DNA of 64,000 nucleotides from positions 36,118 to 100,117 of the forward strand of contig NZ_MSPR01000009.1 in assembly GCF_001984715.1 (NCBI RefSeq). Direction: 5' to 3'. A model generated the notes under the pieces. It worked only from the letters and a program-made list of their open reading frames with translations. It had not been told where the DNA came from and made no database searches. This DNA comes from Streptococcus azizii (GTDB lineage Bacteria > Bacillota > Bacilli > Lactobacillales > Streptococcaceae). The first letter of the stretch is position 1, and each line of letters starts with the position of its first letter. The position numbers and the translations under genes were made by a program. Shown piece after piece: positions 15,898-25,232 of this stretch.

Positions 15898-16812
15898 TCA
15901 TTGAACAACTCCAAAATTGTAATAAATTTCATATTGATTTAAAATATCGTACGCTTGAGAGATAAAACTTAGATAGTCAATTTCCGCTCCAAAATAGTGA
16001 ATAACCAACAGCTGCGATTCTAAGTGATTTCTAAGTCGTACTAACATTAACTCATCTAACTCCTGATTCACTGCATCAATATCGATTTCCTCTTTTTCGA
16101 CAGGTTCTCTAGGTGCATGCCAGTGGTAGTCAACTGTTAGTTGACTACTTGTTGTGTAAACAATCTTTTTCAATTTGGCATCGTAGATTTCGCTATGAAT
16201 ATCAGAAGTGGTCTTTTGCTTGTCAATTACAAGGAAAAGCACTTCAATCTGCGTGTCTTCAAATCCATTTCTCACAGTGTTTAGCTCCAGTAACCGATTG
16301 CCAACCAATTCCCGCATTTTCTTTTCTGCGCCTCGGTAGGCAATGCCAGGGAACATGATATAGAATGCATATCGTTTGGTATACTTGAGTGACTTAAGCA
16401 AGAAAATATCATCAACTACACCCGATTTTTTCCAAGGGAAATCAGATTGAATAGCCTGTCTGTCTTCCTCCGGCAAATCCTTAAACTTAATTGAATATGG
16501 CGGATTCATCGCAGTCACATCAACCTCTGGATTCTCGTCATAGAGAAAGAAACTCTGATTATATACGACTGCGTTCGGATAATTCTCTTTAAGTGCTTCA
16601 CATGCGAGTGTCTGAATTTCCACAGCATGAAACTCTTTTGGCTGGATGAATTGCTCCAACTGGCCCGACCCAGCCGCACCGTCAAAAATTGAAACATTCT
16701 CACCACAATATTGCCTAACCTTATCCGCTAGATACTGACGCAAGACAGGACTTGTAATATATTCAGCATGCTTATTGGCTATTTGACGATTGTTAAATTC
16801 TTTGAAACTCAA
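15898..16812 (-). CDS. N6-adenine DNA methyltransferase (NPPY type)
   Basis: A 304-residue protein with motif I FDGAAGSGQLEQFI (about 44-57) and motif IV VTAMNPPYSIKF (about 98-109), the NPPY signature of gamma-type adenine methyltransferases. No restriction partner is nearby, so it is probably a phage orphan enzyme for anti-restriction or regulation. The start is a TTG at 16812, preceded by GGAGAATAA and overlapping the TGA of the +1 frame of the DUF3310 gene. Confidence 0.85.
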   Translation of the reverse strand: MSFKEFNNRQIANKHAEYITSPVLRQYLADKVRQYCGENVSIFDGAAGSGQLEQFIQPKEFHAVEIQTLACEALKENYPNAVVYNQSFFLYDENPEVDVTAMNPPYSIKFKDLPEEDRQAIQSDFPWKKSGVVDDIFLLKSLKYTKRYAFYIMFPGIAYRGAEKKMRELVGNRLLELNTVRNGFEDTQIEVLFLVIDKQKTTSDIHSEIYDAKLKKIVYTTSSQLTVDYHWHAPREPVEKEEIDIDAVNQELDELMLVRLRNHLESQLLVIHYFGAEIDYLSFISQAYDILNQYEIYYNFGVVQ

Positions 16813-17040
16813 TTATTCTCCATCTCCTCTATCAACCAATCCAAGTGCTGACGGGCCTTTTTTCAAGTCCTCGCCTCCATTTTTCATTTGAAAGCGTAGC
16901 AGATACTTAATAACATTGCCCCAGCAGTAAGCTGCTTTCCCTGCTAAGTTGCCGATAAAATTATCGACAACTGCCATAGCTTCAAGGCCATGTTTACCTT
17001 GGTAGTGTTTCGGTTTTGTGATAGTGTCAAATTGTGCCAT
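16813..17040 (-). pseudogene. DUF3310 protein with a +1 frameshift near its C-terminus
   Basis: The protein starts MAQFDTITKPKHYQGKHGLEAMAVVD and contains YCWGNVIKYLLRF, the recognisable DUF3310 core. After EDLKK the frame turns into GPSALGLVDRGDGE and stops at 16813. Removing one base from the A6-G2 run restores KKARQHLDWLIEEMENN and a TGA at 16809-16811 that overlaps the next start codon. This is almost certainly the ancestral ending. DUF3310 proteins are small phage nucleotide-kinase-like proteins of unknown function. Confidence 0.7.
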
Positions 17041-17245
17041 TTGCTTTTTCCTCCAACCATTCAAATATCATGCCAAATTGGTTCAAGACCAGTCTGTCAT
17101 CATTGTACTTCTTACTAATTTCTGCCATTGACTGCACACACCATTTCCAATAAGCATCTGTCGCAAAGCCTACCTCTTGCATCTTTTGATTGCTAGCTCG
17201 CATCCATGCAGGAACTTCTTTTTCAAAAAATTCAATATAATTCAT
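17027..17245 (-). CDS. Hypothetical phage protein, 72 aa
   Basis: Starts MNYIEFFEKEVPAWMRASN and contains TDAYWKWCVQSMAEISKKY. It is helical, with several Trp residues. It overlaps the RusA stop by 4 nt and the DUF3310 start by 14 nt, so it belongs to the same translation-coupled cluster. Not recognised. Confidence 0.65.
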   Translation of the reverse strand: MNYIEFFEKEVPAWMRASNQKMQEVGFATDAYWKWCVQSMAEISKKYNDDRLVLNQFGMIFEWLEEKANGTI

Positions 17246-17643
17246 TCCAGCACCTCAACTCGAATGTATATTCCAACAATATCCGACCAAAATTTTTCCA
17301 CAATCTCGCTGGCCACTTGTGCATCATCCTCCCAAAATCCAACTTTGGTCATGCAATCCTTTAGCAACTTCTGCAGATTGTCCGTATCTGGTTTCGTCGT
17401 CTTGTACTGGCCATGCTTAGAATTTTTCGTCCGAGGAAATAGCCACTTGACTGTCAAGCGAATCGGACCTTGAAACTTGTCTGGAGGAACGTGCTTTGCC
17501 AGCAGCTCCTCGTACTTAGCTCTGGCATCTGCCAACTTTTCAGGCTCATAAAATTGCGGTTTACCATTGATCACTCGAACCTGTTTCTGTTGGTGTGTCA
17601 CGGTAGGTATTTTTTTCATTGGCAGGAAAAATCTAATTGTCAT
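17242..17643 (-). CDS. rusA: RusA-family Holliday junction resolvase
   Basis: A 133-residue protein starting MTIRFFLPMKKIPTVTHQQ. The RusA signature is visible as KTTKPDTDNLQKLLKD near residue 80 (catalytic Asp pair) followed by GFWEDDAQV. It resolves recombination and replication intermediates before packaging. The ATG at 17643 is preferred; an extended start upstream gives an unrelated N-terminus. It overlaps the preceding gene by 11 nt. Confidence 0.85.
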   Translation of the reverse strand: MTIRFFLPMKKIPTVTHQQKQVRVINGKPQFYEPEKLADARAKYEELLAKHVPPDKFQGPIRLTVKWLFPRTKNSKHGQYKTTKPDTDNLQKLLKDCMTKVGFWEDDAQVASEIVEKFWSDIVGIYIRVEVLE

Positions 17644-17866
17644 AATCCACCCCGGTCCACTTTCTAGTTTCGGGATCATAGGTGATGTATCCTGCTGATT
17701 TTAATTGCTCTCTGACAAAATTTAGCATTTCAGACTGTTGACCAATCCAATTAAGAACTTCTGATTTTTTATAATCAAATTCTTGACCAGGCAATGTGTG
17801 ATAGAGCGGTGGCATATTTTTCCCTGCATCTAAATTGACAGAATACTTTTTCTTTTTTCTAACCAT
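17633..17866 (-). CDS. Hypothetical phage protein, 77 aa
   Basis: Begins MVRKKKKYSVNLDAGKNMPPL and ends DPETRKWTGVDYDN. Basic N-terminus and a central helix (NFVREQLKSAGYI). It is the first gene after the 318-bp non-coding gap and overlaps rusA by 11 nt. Not recognised. Confidence 0.65.
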   Translation of the reverse strand: MVRKKKKYSVNLDAGKNMPPLYHTLPGQEFDYKKSEVLNWIGQQSEMLNFVREQLKSAGYITYDPETRKWTGVDYDN

Positions 17867-18184
17867 ATTTATTTGAACTCTCCATATTTTTTAATTTTTC
17901 GCTTTAAGTCCAGAGTGAAGGACAGGGTTACAGGGTTACAAGGGGCGGATGCATAGCCCCCTTGTACCTGTACCTGTTCTTCTGGACCTCTAGGGACATT
18001 TCTCTAAAATTATTACCTAAAAGGTATAATTTCTGTCCCTCAGTTTGTCTCTCGGACATTTTCGATTATTTATCGAATTTGTCCGTCCTTTTGTCTCTTT
18101 AGGGTCATTTTGACATTTTCGATTTTTTGACCCTTTTGTCCATAGACATCCAAGGACATTTAATCGATTTTGACCCTTTTTGAC
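17867..18184. other. 318-bp non-coding gap with repeats, candidate phage replication origin
   Basis: GACATTTTCGATT occurs at 18055-18067 and 18112-18124, with a variant GACATTTAATCGATT at 18155-18169. TTGACCCTTTT occurs at 18127-18137 and 18170-18180. A 16-bp imperfect hairpin (ACAGGGTTACAAGGGGC against GCCCCCTTGTACCTGT) lies at 17932-17976. The gap sits beside the primase/helicase gene, which is where phage origins commonly lie. Origin function is inferred. Confidence 0.45.
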
Positions 18185-20470
18185 CTATTCGAGAATGTCC
18201 CTTTTGTCTTTTTGTCCCTCGACGATTATGCCGTTATCTATTTCAAATTTTTCATGGTTGTCTATCCACCTGCGGATTGTTTTTTCAGATTTAGAATAGT
18301 ATTCCGCAACATCTGCTATAGTGACAGGTTGATCACCGTCAGCATTAGCTTTTAATATTTGTATAGCAGTCTCTAGCAATTCATCTTTTGACTTCTTAGG
18401 TTTATCCTTTTTCTTTTCAAAATTCTTCTTCCACGGAGAATTTTTGGAGTTAGTCTCTTCAAGTTGAATATCTGCCAGCACCCCCGACTCATCTACTATA
18501 TGCACTGGATAGCTAAACCACATATCAACCGGTTTAAATTTGGCAAACTCCCGTAACGTTCCTTCTACACGCCAAGCAGTTGAAATTTTTACCGCATGCA
18601 CGACTTTGTCAATTTCGTCTGTATAGATCTTACGAATCAATACATCCTTGATAGCCTTCTCAAAGTGGTTACGCATCTGTGTCCTACTTTCCAAATCATC
18701 TAAGCTGACATATTGTTGGTAGTAGTTCAGGGCGCGCTCCTGCAAGGCTTTTTGATAAATAGCACAGCTCGCTTTGTCAGACCGCATCTTAATCAAGTCA
18801 TCGTTAAGTTCAAGTTCTACTAGGTCAATCAAAGCGTCCGGGTCACGGGCAAATACTCCAGAACCACTTGCACGGTCCATGGACTTCTTACCACCCTGTG
18901 CTCCTTTTGAATGGTGGTGACAGTAAATTACACTACAACCAAGCTCTGTCGCTACCTTATCGAATTGATTGGTAAAGTGAGCCATTTGGTCAGCGCTGTT
19001 TTCGTCACCGGTCAATACCTTATAAATTGGGTCAATAATCACTGCAATGTAGTCCTTTTTCAAGGCCCTACGGATGAGCTTGGGAGCTAACTTGTCCATT
19101 GGAACGGTCTTACCACGCAAGTTCCAGATATCAATGTTTTGGATATTGTTAGCTGGCACACCCATGGCAGTATAGACATCCTTAAAACGATGTAAGGCCG
19201 ACGGTCTATCCAACTCAAGATTGACATATAGCACACGTCCCTGCTCACATTGCCAAGCAAGCCATTTGATTCCTTCTGCGATTGCGATTGCTAACTCAAT
19301 CAAAGCAAAGGATTTGCCAGCCTTGGACGGTCCAGCCATGAGTAACTTGTGACCTTGACGAAGTAAACCACTGATTAACTCGGGAGCTAAGTCTGGCATA
19401 TCATTCCATGATTCTGATAAGCCTTCCGGATCTGGCAAATCATCATTCAAATCCTCAATCCATTGATACCACTCTTCATAGTTGGCCTTACCAATGTTGG
19501 TGTCAATCAGAAACTGCTTTTTACCATTTCGCATAATACCTGGCATCCGTGATAATCGGCTAGGATTGCGATTTTGAGTATCAATATCAAGTCCGTTCTT
19601 CTTGCAGATTTGGTAGATGTAGTCCACACGCTTACGGTATTCTTGGTAATCTCTGGCATCTACCTTGACGATAGCATGCAAGGATTTCTTCCCGCTGTGG
19701 ACCAAAGCAGCAATCGGCAATTCTAGTTCTTTAAATAAAGCGTATTGCTTGCCTAGTTCCATGCTGTCGGATTCGACCAGAGCATAGCGGAAGTCAGTCA
19801 CGTTGTCATTCTTAACACCTTTGCCGTCCAGTGGATTGAAACGAATCCAAGCTCCAGCCTCTTCCTTGTAATCTCCAAATACTGCACCGATGTCTCCATT
19901 GCATTTTTGAAGTAACTCAATCAGTTCTCCTGCCGTCCGGGCATACGCTCCTTGTGTTGGTTTGTAGATAGTCTCCCCTTCCTTGCCAGGAATAGTATAG
20001 GTTTCTGTCACATATCCGACCTTATCTGTACTTTCAAAAATAGTCTGTAGATAAGTGATGATTTCAGCAACTGGCGACCACTTATCATTGCTTGGTTCAC
20101 AGATATCCTTAGACTCTACCCAATGTTTGTCAATGATTCGATAGTCCTTATCAATAGTATCGTTCCAATCAAGCTCACGAAATTCTCCACTACCTGTGTA
20201 TTCGGACACCCAGCCACTATCCTTAGCCATTTGAGTGATGGTAGCACCAGTCACTGCTCCAAGACTGCCACCTTGAAATGTATCCCACTTCTTAAAACAT
20301 TCCCCGCGCTTGTATCTACTAGGGTCTTTCTGAGACCACATATCCCAATCCATTGCTGTATAACCCTCCTGCTTAAGAGCCATCCCTACATTAATCCAGT
20401 CTTGATATGACAGAGTGGTCGGATTAATGTAATCAAGCAATGGGATGAGGTCAAATTCTCGTTCTGTCAT
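18185..20470 (-). CDS. Phage DNA primase/replicative helicase (PriCT-2 plus RepA-like ATPase)
   Basis: A 761-residue protein. The N-terminus (LSYQDWINVGMALKQEGY) is a PriCT-2-type domain. Residues about 190-310 look like an archaeo-eukaryotic-type primase region (AIVKVDARDYQEYRKRVDYI). Residues about 365-560 are a RecA-fold ATPase with Walker A AGPSKAGKSFAL and Walker B-like AVIIDPIYKV. The C-terminus includes a helix-turn-helix-like ADVAEYYSKSEKTIRRW. It is the likely initiator/primase-helicase of phage replication. Confidence 0.85.
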   Translation of the reverse strand: MTEREFDLIPLLDYINPTTLSYQDWINVGMALKQEGYTAMDWDMWSQKDPSRYKRGECFKKWDTFQGGSLGAVTGATITQMAKDSGWVSEYTGSGEFRELDWNDTIDKDYRIIDKHWVESKDICEPSNDKWSPVAEIITYLQTIFESTDKVGYVTETYTIPGKEGETIYKPTQGAYARTAGELIELLQKCNGDIGAVFGDYKEEAGAWIRFNPLDGKGVKNDNVTDFRYALVESDSMELGKQYALFKELELPIAALVHSGKKSLHAIVKVDARDYQEYRKRVDYIYQICKKNGLDIDTQNRNPSRLSRMPGIMRNGKKQFLIDTNIGKANYEEWYQWIEDLNDDLPDPEGLSESWNDMPDLAPELISGLLRQGHKLLMAGPSKAGKSFALIELAIAIAEGIKWLAWQCEQGRVLYVNLELDRPSALHRFKDVYTAMGVPANNIQNIDIWNLRGKTVPMDKLAPKLIRRALKKDYIAVIIDPIYKVLTGDENSADQMAHFTNQFDKVATELGCSVIYCHHHSKGAQGGKKSMDRASGSGVFARDPDALIDLVELELNDDLIKMRSDKASCAIYQKALQERALNYYQQYVSLDDLESRTQMRNHFEKAIKDVLIRKIYTDEIDKVVHAVKISTAWRVEGTLREFAKFKPVDMWFSYPVHIVDESGVLADIQLEETNSKNSPWKKNFEKKKDKPKKSKDELLETAIQILKANADGDQPVTIADVAEYYSKSEKTIRRWIDNHEKFEIDNGIIVEGQKDKRDILE

Positions 20471-20478
20471 CTATTCTC

Positions 20479-22062
20479 CTATTCTGGTTGATATTCTCGT
20501 GGACTGATACCAGCAGGGCATCTCCAGCCTGCAGCTGCAATCCTGTCAATCATTGACCTCGCTTGGTCAAATTGCCAAATACCGACATTGCGGAAACCAT
20601 AGCGCTCTAACAATCTAATCTGTTTTGGTGTAGTTAAACCTTCATCACGACGCTTAGCCAATCTATCCAGTAGCTTTGCAGCCTTCCCAGCATTCCCTAT
20701 TTCATCTGTAAAGATACCAAATTTCTCGAGAGCCTGTTTTTGCTTATCTGATACCGGGGACATTTCCCAACCAAAGTCTGGCACATAGTCTACTAAATCT
20801 TCGGCATGGATAGACATTTCAAATTGCAATGGATCAACTAATTTCCGTTTGCGTTTCCGCATTTCCTCCAGTTGCTTAGCCAGTGCCTCCTCACGTTGAG
20901 AAACAACATCTTCTGCTGACTTAACTTCCAATTCCTCAATATCAAACAAAGAGCCGGCTTCCTCTTCCATATTCTCAACCATCTTTTGTGCTACTTCTTC
21001 CGTTCCTGCGATAAGATGAGCAGGCCGGCACAGTTCATGACGTTCTGTATGCCATAAGAAGTCTAGCAATAACAGATTTTCTTTCCCTGGGAATAAGCGG
21101 GTACCACGACCCACCATCTGGCTATACAAAGCTCGTACCTTAGTGGGTCTAAGTACCACCACACAATCAACTGACGGGCAATCCCAGCCTTCTGTTAAAA
21201 GCATGGAATTGCAAAGGACATTGTACTTGTCTTTGTCAAAGTCTTCCAAAACCTCGGCACGGTCTTTGGATTCTCCGTTGACTTCTGCTGCTTTGAATCC
21301 TTTAGCATTTAGAATATCTCTGAATTTTTGTGACGTCTTAACCAAGGGCAAAAATACTACCGTTTTACGGTCTGCACATTGTTTGACCATTTCATCAGCA
21401 ATCTGTTCAAGATACGGATCTAGTGCAGTGCCTAAATCACTCGCCTTAAAATCGCCCGACTGCATAGATATACTTGACAAGTCTAAGGTCAAAGGGATTG
21501 TTACTGCTGAAATCTTGGACAAATAGCCAGACTTGATAGCCTGCACCAAGGAATACTCATAGGCTAGACTGTCGAAATACTGCCCTAGATTCCGCTTATC
21601 GCCTCTGTCTGGCGTAGCAGTCACACCCAATACATTGCTATCATCAAAATGTTGTAAGACACGTTGGTAGCCGTCTGAAATCGCGTGATGAGCTTCATCG
21701 ATGATAATGGTGTCAAAGTAGTTTGGTGGAAATTGACTCAACCGTTTTTCACGTTGCAAGGTCTGTACCGACCCGACCACAACTCGAAACCATGAGCCTA
21801 TAGAGGTGCTTTCCGCTTTTTCTAAGGCTGTCCCCAATCCTGTAGCAGTCATTAACTTATCAGAAGCTTGTTCCAGCAGTTCCGACCTATGAGCAAGGAC
21901 GAGCACGCGCTCGCCCATTCGCACACGGTCTTCAATGATTTTGGAAAAGACAATCGTTTTGCCGCATCCTGTTGGCAAGACCAATAATGTCCGCTTGCGA
22001 CCAGATTGCCATTCTTGCTGGACTGCGCTACGAGCCTCTTCTTGATAATCTCGTAGTTGCAT
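20479..22062 (-). CDS. DEAD/DEAH-box SF2 helicase
   Basis: A 527-residue protein. Motif I LPTGCGKTIVFSKI is near residue 32, motif II IIIDEAHHA near 120, motif III VTATPDR near 150, and motif VI QMVGRGTRLFPGKE near 315. The C-terminal ~150 residues contain a helical extension (KQIRLLERYGFRNVG). It is a typical streptococcal phage replication helicase, placed between the primase and the DUF669 protein. Confidence 0.9.
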   Translation of the reverse strand: MQLRDYQEEARSAVQQEWQSGRKRTLLVLPTGCGKTIVFSKIIEDRVRMGERVLVLAHRSELLEQASDKLMTATGLGTALEKAESTSIGSWFRVVVGSVQTLQREKRLSQFPPNYFDTIIIDEAHHAISDGYQRVLQHFDDSNVLGVTATPDRGDKRNLGQYFDSLAYEYSLVQAIKSGYLSKISAVTIPLTLDLSSISMQSGDFKASDLGTALDPYLEQIADEMVKQCADRKTVVFLPLVKTSQKFRDILNAKGFKAAEVNGESKDRAEVLEDFDKDKYNVLCNSMLLTEGWDCPSVDCVVVLRPTKVRALYSQMVGRGTRLFPGKENLLLLDFLWHTERHELCRPAHLIAGTEEVAQKMVENMEEEAGSLFDIEELEVKSAEDVVSQREEALAKQLEEMRKRKRKLVDPLQFEMSIHAEDLVDYVPDFGWEMSPVSDKQKQALEKFGIFTDEIGNAGKAAKLLDRLAKRRDEGLTTPKQIRLLERYGFRNVGIWQFDQARSMIDRIAAAGWRCPAGISPREYQPE

Positions 22063-22071
22063 CTGTACCTC

Positions 22072-22650
22072 CTAAAACCCTGTAAAGTTACCTTGTGCTG
22101 GCTGTTGTGGTTGTTGTTGCATAGGTTGTTGCGGGTAAGAAGGTTGGGGTGTTTGATAAGTCTGTGGAGCAGTTACTTGCTGTGCAGGCTGACCAGCGTT
22201 GAGCACTTTACTCCAGTCCACTTTATCCGCATAAATCATAGATTTAATATCGTTATACTTCTCATCGTTGTATTCCCTGTGTTTCACACGACAGACTCCT
22301 TTTGAGCCAACAACAGTATTCCAATTCATGCGGAGCGGCTCTCCATGTTTTTTCTGCCCAATCGCCCCAAAGAACGCAGAGAGCATTCCTTCTGTTGAGC
22401 TATGTAGAAAAAGATTGTGGGTCATAATCGCATCGCCCTGTTCTGTCTCGACCAAAACAGTGATAATTGCTTTGTTGCATTCAGGTAATTTCCCTGGATT
22501 TTGTGGATTTGGCGTGTGTCGGCCACGCTCGAATCCTGTCACAGTAAATTGATAATCCCCAGGCGGTAATAAGATAAAATCTTTTGCATCTTGTTGGATA
22601 GTATCATCCCATCCAAATTCACGCTCTGGTTGATTGTATTGTTGTGTCAT
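22072..22650 (-). CDS. DUF669 protein, probable phage single-strand-binding accessory
   Basis: A 192-residue protein with FILLPPGDYQFTVTGFERG and the ending GNFTGF. A Gln/Pro-rich linker occupies residues 150-187. The folded N-terminal domain followed by a low-complexity linker and short conserved tip is SSB-like. DUF669 genes regularly sit between a Sak4-type ATPase block and the SF2 helicase, as here. Function is inferred from family and layout. Confidence 0.75.
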   Translation of the reverse strand: MTQQYNQPEREFGWDDTIQQDAKDFILLPPGDYQFTVTGFERGRHTPNPQNPGKLPECNKAIITVLVETEQGDAIMTHNLFLHSSTEGMLSAFFGAIGQKKHGEPLRMNWNTVVGSKGVCRVKHREYNDEKYNDIKSMIYADKVDWSKVLNAGQPAQQVTAPQTYQTPQPSYPQQPMQQQPQQPAQGNFTGF

Positions 22651-22667
22651 ATTCTATCCTCCCCTTG

Positions 22668-23405
22668 TTAAGCTAAAATTGTAATATTCACTTGGTCTTC
22701 CAACTTAGATTTCAGGTAGTTGGCAATATTATTGATAGCATCCAATTTCCACTTGCCCCCATCTGCCTCAAATAGAGCCATATGACCTGCTTTGTTGATA
22801 CGGTAGATAAACTGGCTAGCTGGCTGCTCCACTTCAGCAAATGTGCGATATGGTCGCAATGTGACTGGATTTGGTGCCTTAGCTTGACCAAGACTAGCCA
22901 CTCCTGTTTTGATTGTCGCAGTCTGACTAATACCGTCATCAACAATTTCAAGTCCGCTATCAATTTTCAAAGCACTCGCAAAATCCAAAACAATAGCGCG
23001 GTCATCAGTATCAACAAATCGAGACTGCAGCATGATGTTAAAGTCAGATGTTTCTTCATATCGACCGAAATGGATATCTGGTGTCATTGATTCAACCGTA
23101 ACCAATTTTGCACGATTAGCTTCCTTATCTAGCTCTTCGTAGACAACTACTTCTTTTGGACTTTCAACTACAACCAAGACACGCTTGCTCCCTAATTGGT
23201 CTAAGTCAGTTTTTAGATAATCCACTAAACTGTCTAATGTATTGAGATAAAGTCGTGGTGGAATCGGTCGAGTATCTAATTCACGTAACGAATGAACATT
23301 CTCGTCATAGTAAAGTTTGCCATTTTCAGCTTTGATAATCTTTTCTTCATTGCCTGCCAATTCAACCGCATATTCCAATGCTTCTTTAATATTTTCTGTT
23401 GCCAT
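22668..23405 (-). CDS. Phage protein, DUF2303-like
   Basis: A 245-residue protein starting MATENIKEALEYAVELAG. The segments VTLRPYRTFAEVEQPASQF and ALFEADGGKWKLDAINNIA resemble the DUF2303/YfdQ group in phage recombination clusters. That is a weak recognition by motif only. It is 1 nt from the preceding gene and belongs to the recombination/replication operon. Confidence 0.65.
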   Translation of the reverse strand: MATENIKEALEYAVELAGNEEKIIKAENGKLYYDENVHSLRELDTRPIPPRLYLNTLDSLVDYLKTDLDQLGSKRVLVVVESPKEVVVYEELDKEANRAKLVTVESMTPDIHFGRYEETSDFNIMLQSRFVDTDDRAIVLDFASALKIDSGLEIVDDGISQTATIKTGVASLGQAKAPNPVTLRPYRTFAEVEQPASQFIYRINKAGHMALFEADGGKWKLDAINNIANYLKSKLEDQVNITILA

Positions 23406-23406
23406 T

Positions 23407-23826
23407 TTAGTTACCTACTTTCTTTTTGTTAAAATCAATGACGTCTTCGTTAATACCTTTTTCAATCTCTTCAACCGGCTGACCAATATCCGTACGTAGC
23501 TGAGCATTGTCGTCAAAATACATTTGACCAGGCATATTACTTCTAAGCTCATTCGCATAAGTCTTGCCATCTTTCTTACCGACAAGCACCGTAGTGGCTA
23601 CACCTGTCTGCGGCGCAAGAGTGGATTTCACATCCATACTAGTGCTGACTACTTCACGACTATCATCAGCTTTCATAGTTAAAGTGATGACTAGCTTACG
23701 AGCAACCTTGCTATCAGTATTTGGATCAAGGATATTGTCAAAGACTTTTTCCAACTCTTTGTCCACCTTTTCTTGTAGTCCACCCTCTCCGAGAGCGGAC
23801 AAATCCAACTTGATTGTTTTATCCAT
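23407..23826 (-). CDS. Phage protein of the 'replication terminator protein' annotation group
   Basis: A 139-residue protein starting MDKTIKLDLSALGEGGLQEK, with KVARKLVITLTMKADDSR and KSTLAPQTGVATTVLVGKKD. The same pattern is found in Firmicute phages under the label replication terminator protein, but no termination function is evident in the sequence. It lies between the Sak4-like ATPase and the DUF2303-like gene. Confidence 0.65.
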   Translation of the reverse strand: MDKTIKLDLSALGEGGLQEKVDKELEKVFDNILDPNTDSKVARKLVITLTMKADDSREVVSTSMDVKSTLAPQTGVATTVLVGKKDGKTYANELRSNMPGQMYFDDNAQLRTDIGQPVEEIEKGINEDVIDFNKKKVGN

Positions 23827-23873
23827 TTAGCTTTTACCTCCCTATTATTTCTAAGACCAAAAATAGTCTAAAT

Positions 23874-25034
23874 CTAATTCCCTTCAACCGTAAAAGGTAT
23901 TGTTGGATCAGATCTAACTTTAGTATTGATAACCTGCACGACCTTGTCCCAAACAGTGACCACATATTCCCAGTAACCTGCTTCAATCGCTTCCACCTGC
24001 GTTCCTAGCGGATAGATACCATTGACATAGCTTGCCTGTAAGACTTCTTCTTGTGTGACTTGACTACTAATCATCAAGTCACGTAGACTTTGTGGAATCA
24101 GTGGACTAATATCCGAAGTTGTTACAGATTGTGACTGTGCCATAGAAACTTGTGACATATCAATTGGTAGCTCTGTCTGTTCTTTGACGGGTGCAATCTG
24201 ATTAGTTTGAGGAGTTGATGTAGGTATCTGAGTAGGATGTTCTTGAACCGATGCTGATTGCACTGGTTGAATAGGTGGTGTCTGTGCAGGTTGTTCCTGA
24301 ACAGTTGCAGGCGCAAAGATATGAGCGATTCCTGCAAAATCTATCGGCAATTCTTCTGGCAAGTTGTGGCGGTTCTTTGCATCCCAACTTGGAGAATGTG
24401 TTGTCTGCATAACCCTCTGACCGCCCTGTGCTTTTTGCTTCTTCGTCTTATCATCAGTAACGATATAAGTCTTGTAATTAAGAAACAGGACCATATCTGC
24501 CCATTCCTTGACTTTGGCCGATACATTCGTCTCTGTCTTCTTATTGCTTAATTTAAGCTCGTAGCGGTCATATCCGCCCATTTCATCAGGTTTGGTAAAT
24601 TTCTTAACCTGCGCATGGGCAGTCAATACTACATTGATGCCAAGTTCGACTAACTCTTGTAATCTATCCAGCAGGCGTCCGATTTCTTCAATAAGATAGG
24701 TATATCCCGCACCCCAATTAAAGTCCTCAATTCCAGTTTTATTGTGCTGTGCACAAATATATTGCAAGGCTAAGGCTTCTGCCCAATCAATCGTATCAAT
24801 CACCAAGGTCTGGCAAATCGTTGGATTAGCCTTGACAAAAGCAATATGATTCATGAGCATGGTCCAGCTAGTCGGCTTGTCGGCCCGTGTTACATCCATA
24901 TTATCCGTGGATCCTTCCGTATCAATAAAGAGAGGGTTCGGAAATTGAGCCGCTAGACTAGACTTGCCAACCCCCTCTGGACCATAGATGACTACGCGTT
25001 GGGCCCGTGCCCGTTTACCTTTTGTAATTTGCAT
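23874..25034 (-). CDS. Sak4-like RecA-fold ATPase (phage recombination)
   Basis: A 386-residue protein. Walker A is VIYGPEGVGKSSLAA (residues 14-28). Walker B is TLVIDTIDWAEA near residue 77. An Asn/His sensor region reads VVLTAHAQVKKF. After residue 245 a Gln/Pro/Thr-rich linker (PAQTPPIQPVQSASVQ) leads to a small C-terminal domain. The core matches Sak4-type single-strand annealing ATPases, and the low-complexity linker and tip are unusual for a basic Sak4. Confidence 0.8.
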   Translation of the reverse strand: MQITKGKRARAQRVVIYGPEGVGKSSLAAQFPNPLFIDTEGSTDNMDVTRADKPTSWTMLMNHIAFVKANPTICQTLVIDTIDWAEALALQYICAQHNKTGIEDFNWGAGYTYLIEEIGRLLDRLQELVELGINVVLTAHAQVKKFTKPDEMGGYDRYELKLSNKKTETNVSAKVKEWADMVLFLNYKTYIVTDDKTKKQKAQGGQRVMQTTHSPSWDAKNRHNLPEELPIDFAGIAHIFAPATVQEQPAQTPPIQPVQSASVQEHPTQIPTSTPQTNQIAPVKEQTELPIDMSQVSMAQSQSVTTSDISPLIPQSLRDLMISSQVTQEEVLQASYVNGIYPLGTQVEAIEAGYWEYVVTVWDKVVQVINTKVRSDPTIPFTVEGN

Positions 25035-25051
25035 TTCTTTTCCTTTCTTTT

Positions 25052-25060
25052 TGCTATAAT
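25052..25060 (+). promoter_or_regulatory. Rightward extended -10 promoter TGCTATAAT
   Basis: A TGnTATAAT element 29 nt before a rightward micro-gene, facing against the recombination operon. Confidence 0.6.
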
Positions 25061-25088
25061 TGACTTATCAAAATAAGGAGGATAAGCC

Positions 25089-25232
25089 ATGTTACGTACA
25101 AAAGAAGATATTGCTCATGAGCTTGCAGTAGCGTACATTGTTGCCAAGCCCGAGGACACTATGTGGACACATCAGCAACTTGCCGAAAGCTACAATAAAG
25201 CCTATGAAAATATCTTAGAGCATCTTAAATAA
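25089..25232 (+). CDS. Rightward micro-gene, 47 aa, unknown
   Basis: ATG at 25089 follows AAGGAGGATAAGCC and the extended -10 at 25052. The product starts MLRTKEDIAHELAVAYIVAK and ends ENILEHLK; it is acidic and helical. It converges with the leftward 70-aa gene and overlaps its 3' end by 8 nt. It runs opposite to nearly everything around it. Not recognised. Confidence 0.65.
   Translation: MLRTKEDIAHELAVAYIVAKPEDTMWTHQQLAESYNKAYENILEHLK

Noticed and set aside
16861..16880. Programmed -1 frameshift at A AAA AAG in the DUF3310 gene
   Set aside because: The heptamer is in the wrong phase, and the restored ending needs a +1 shift. An indel is the simpler explanation.
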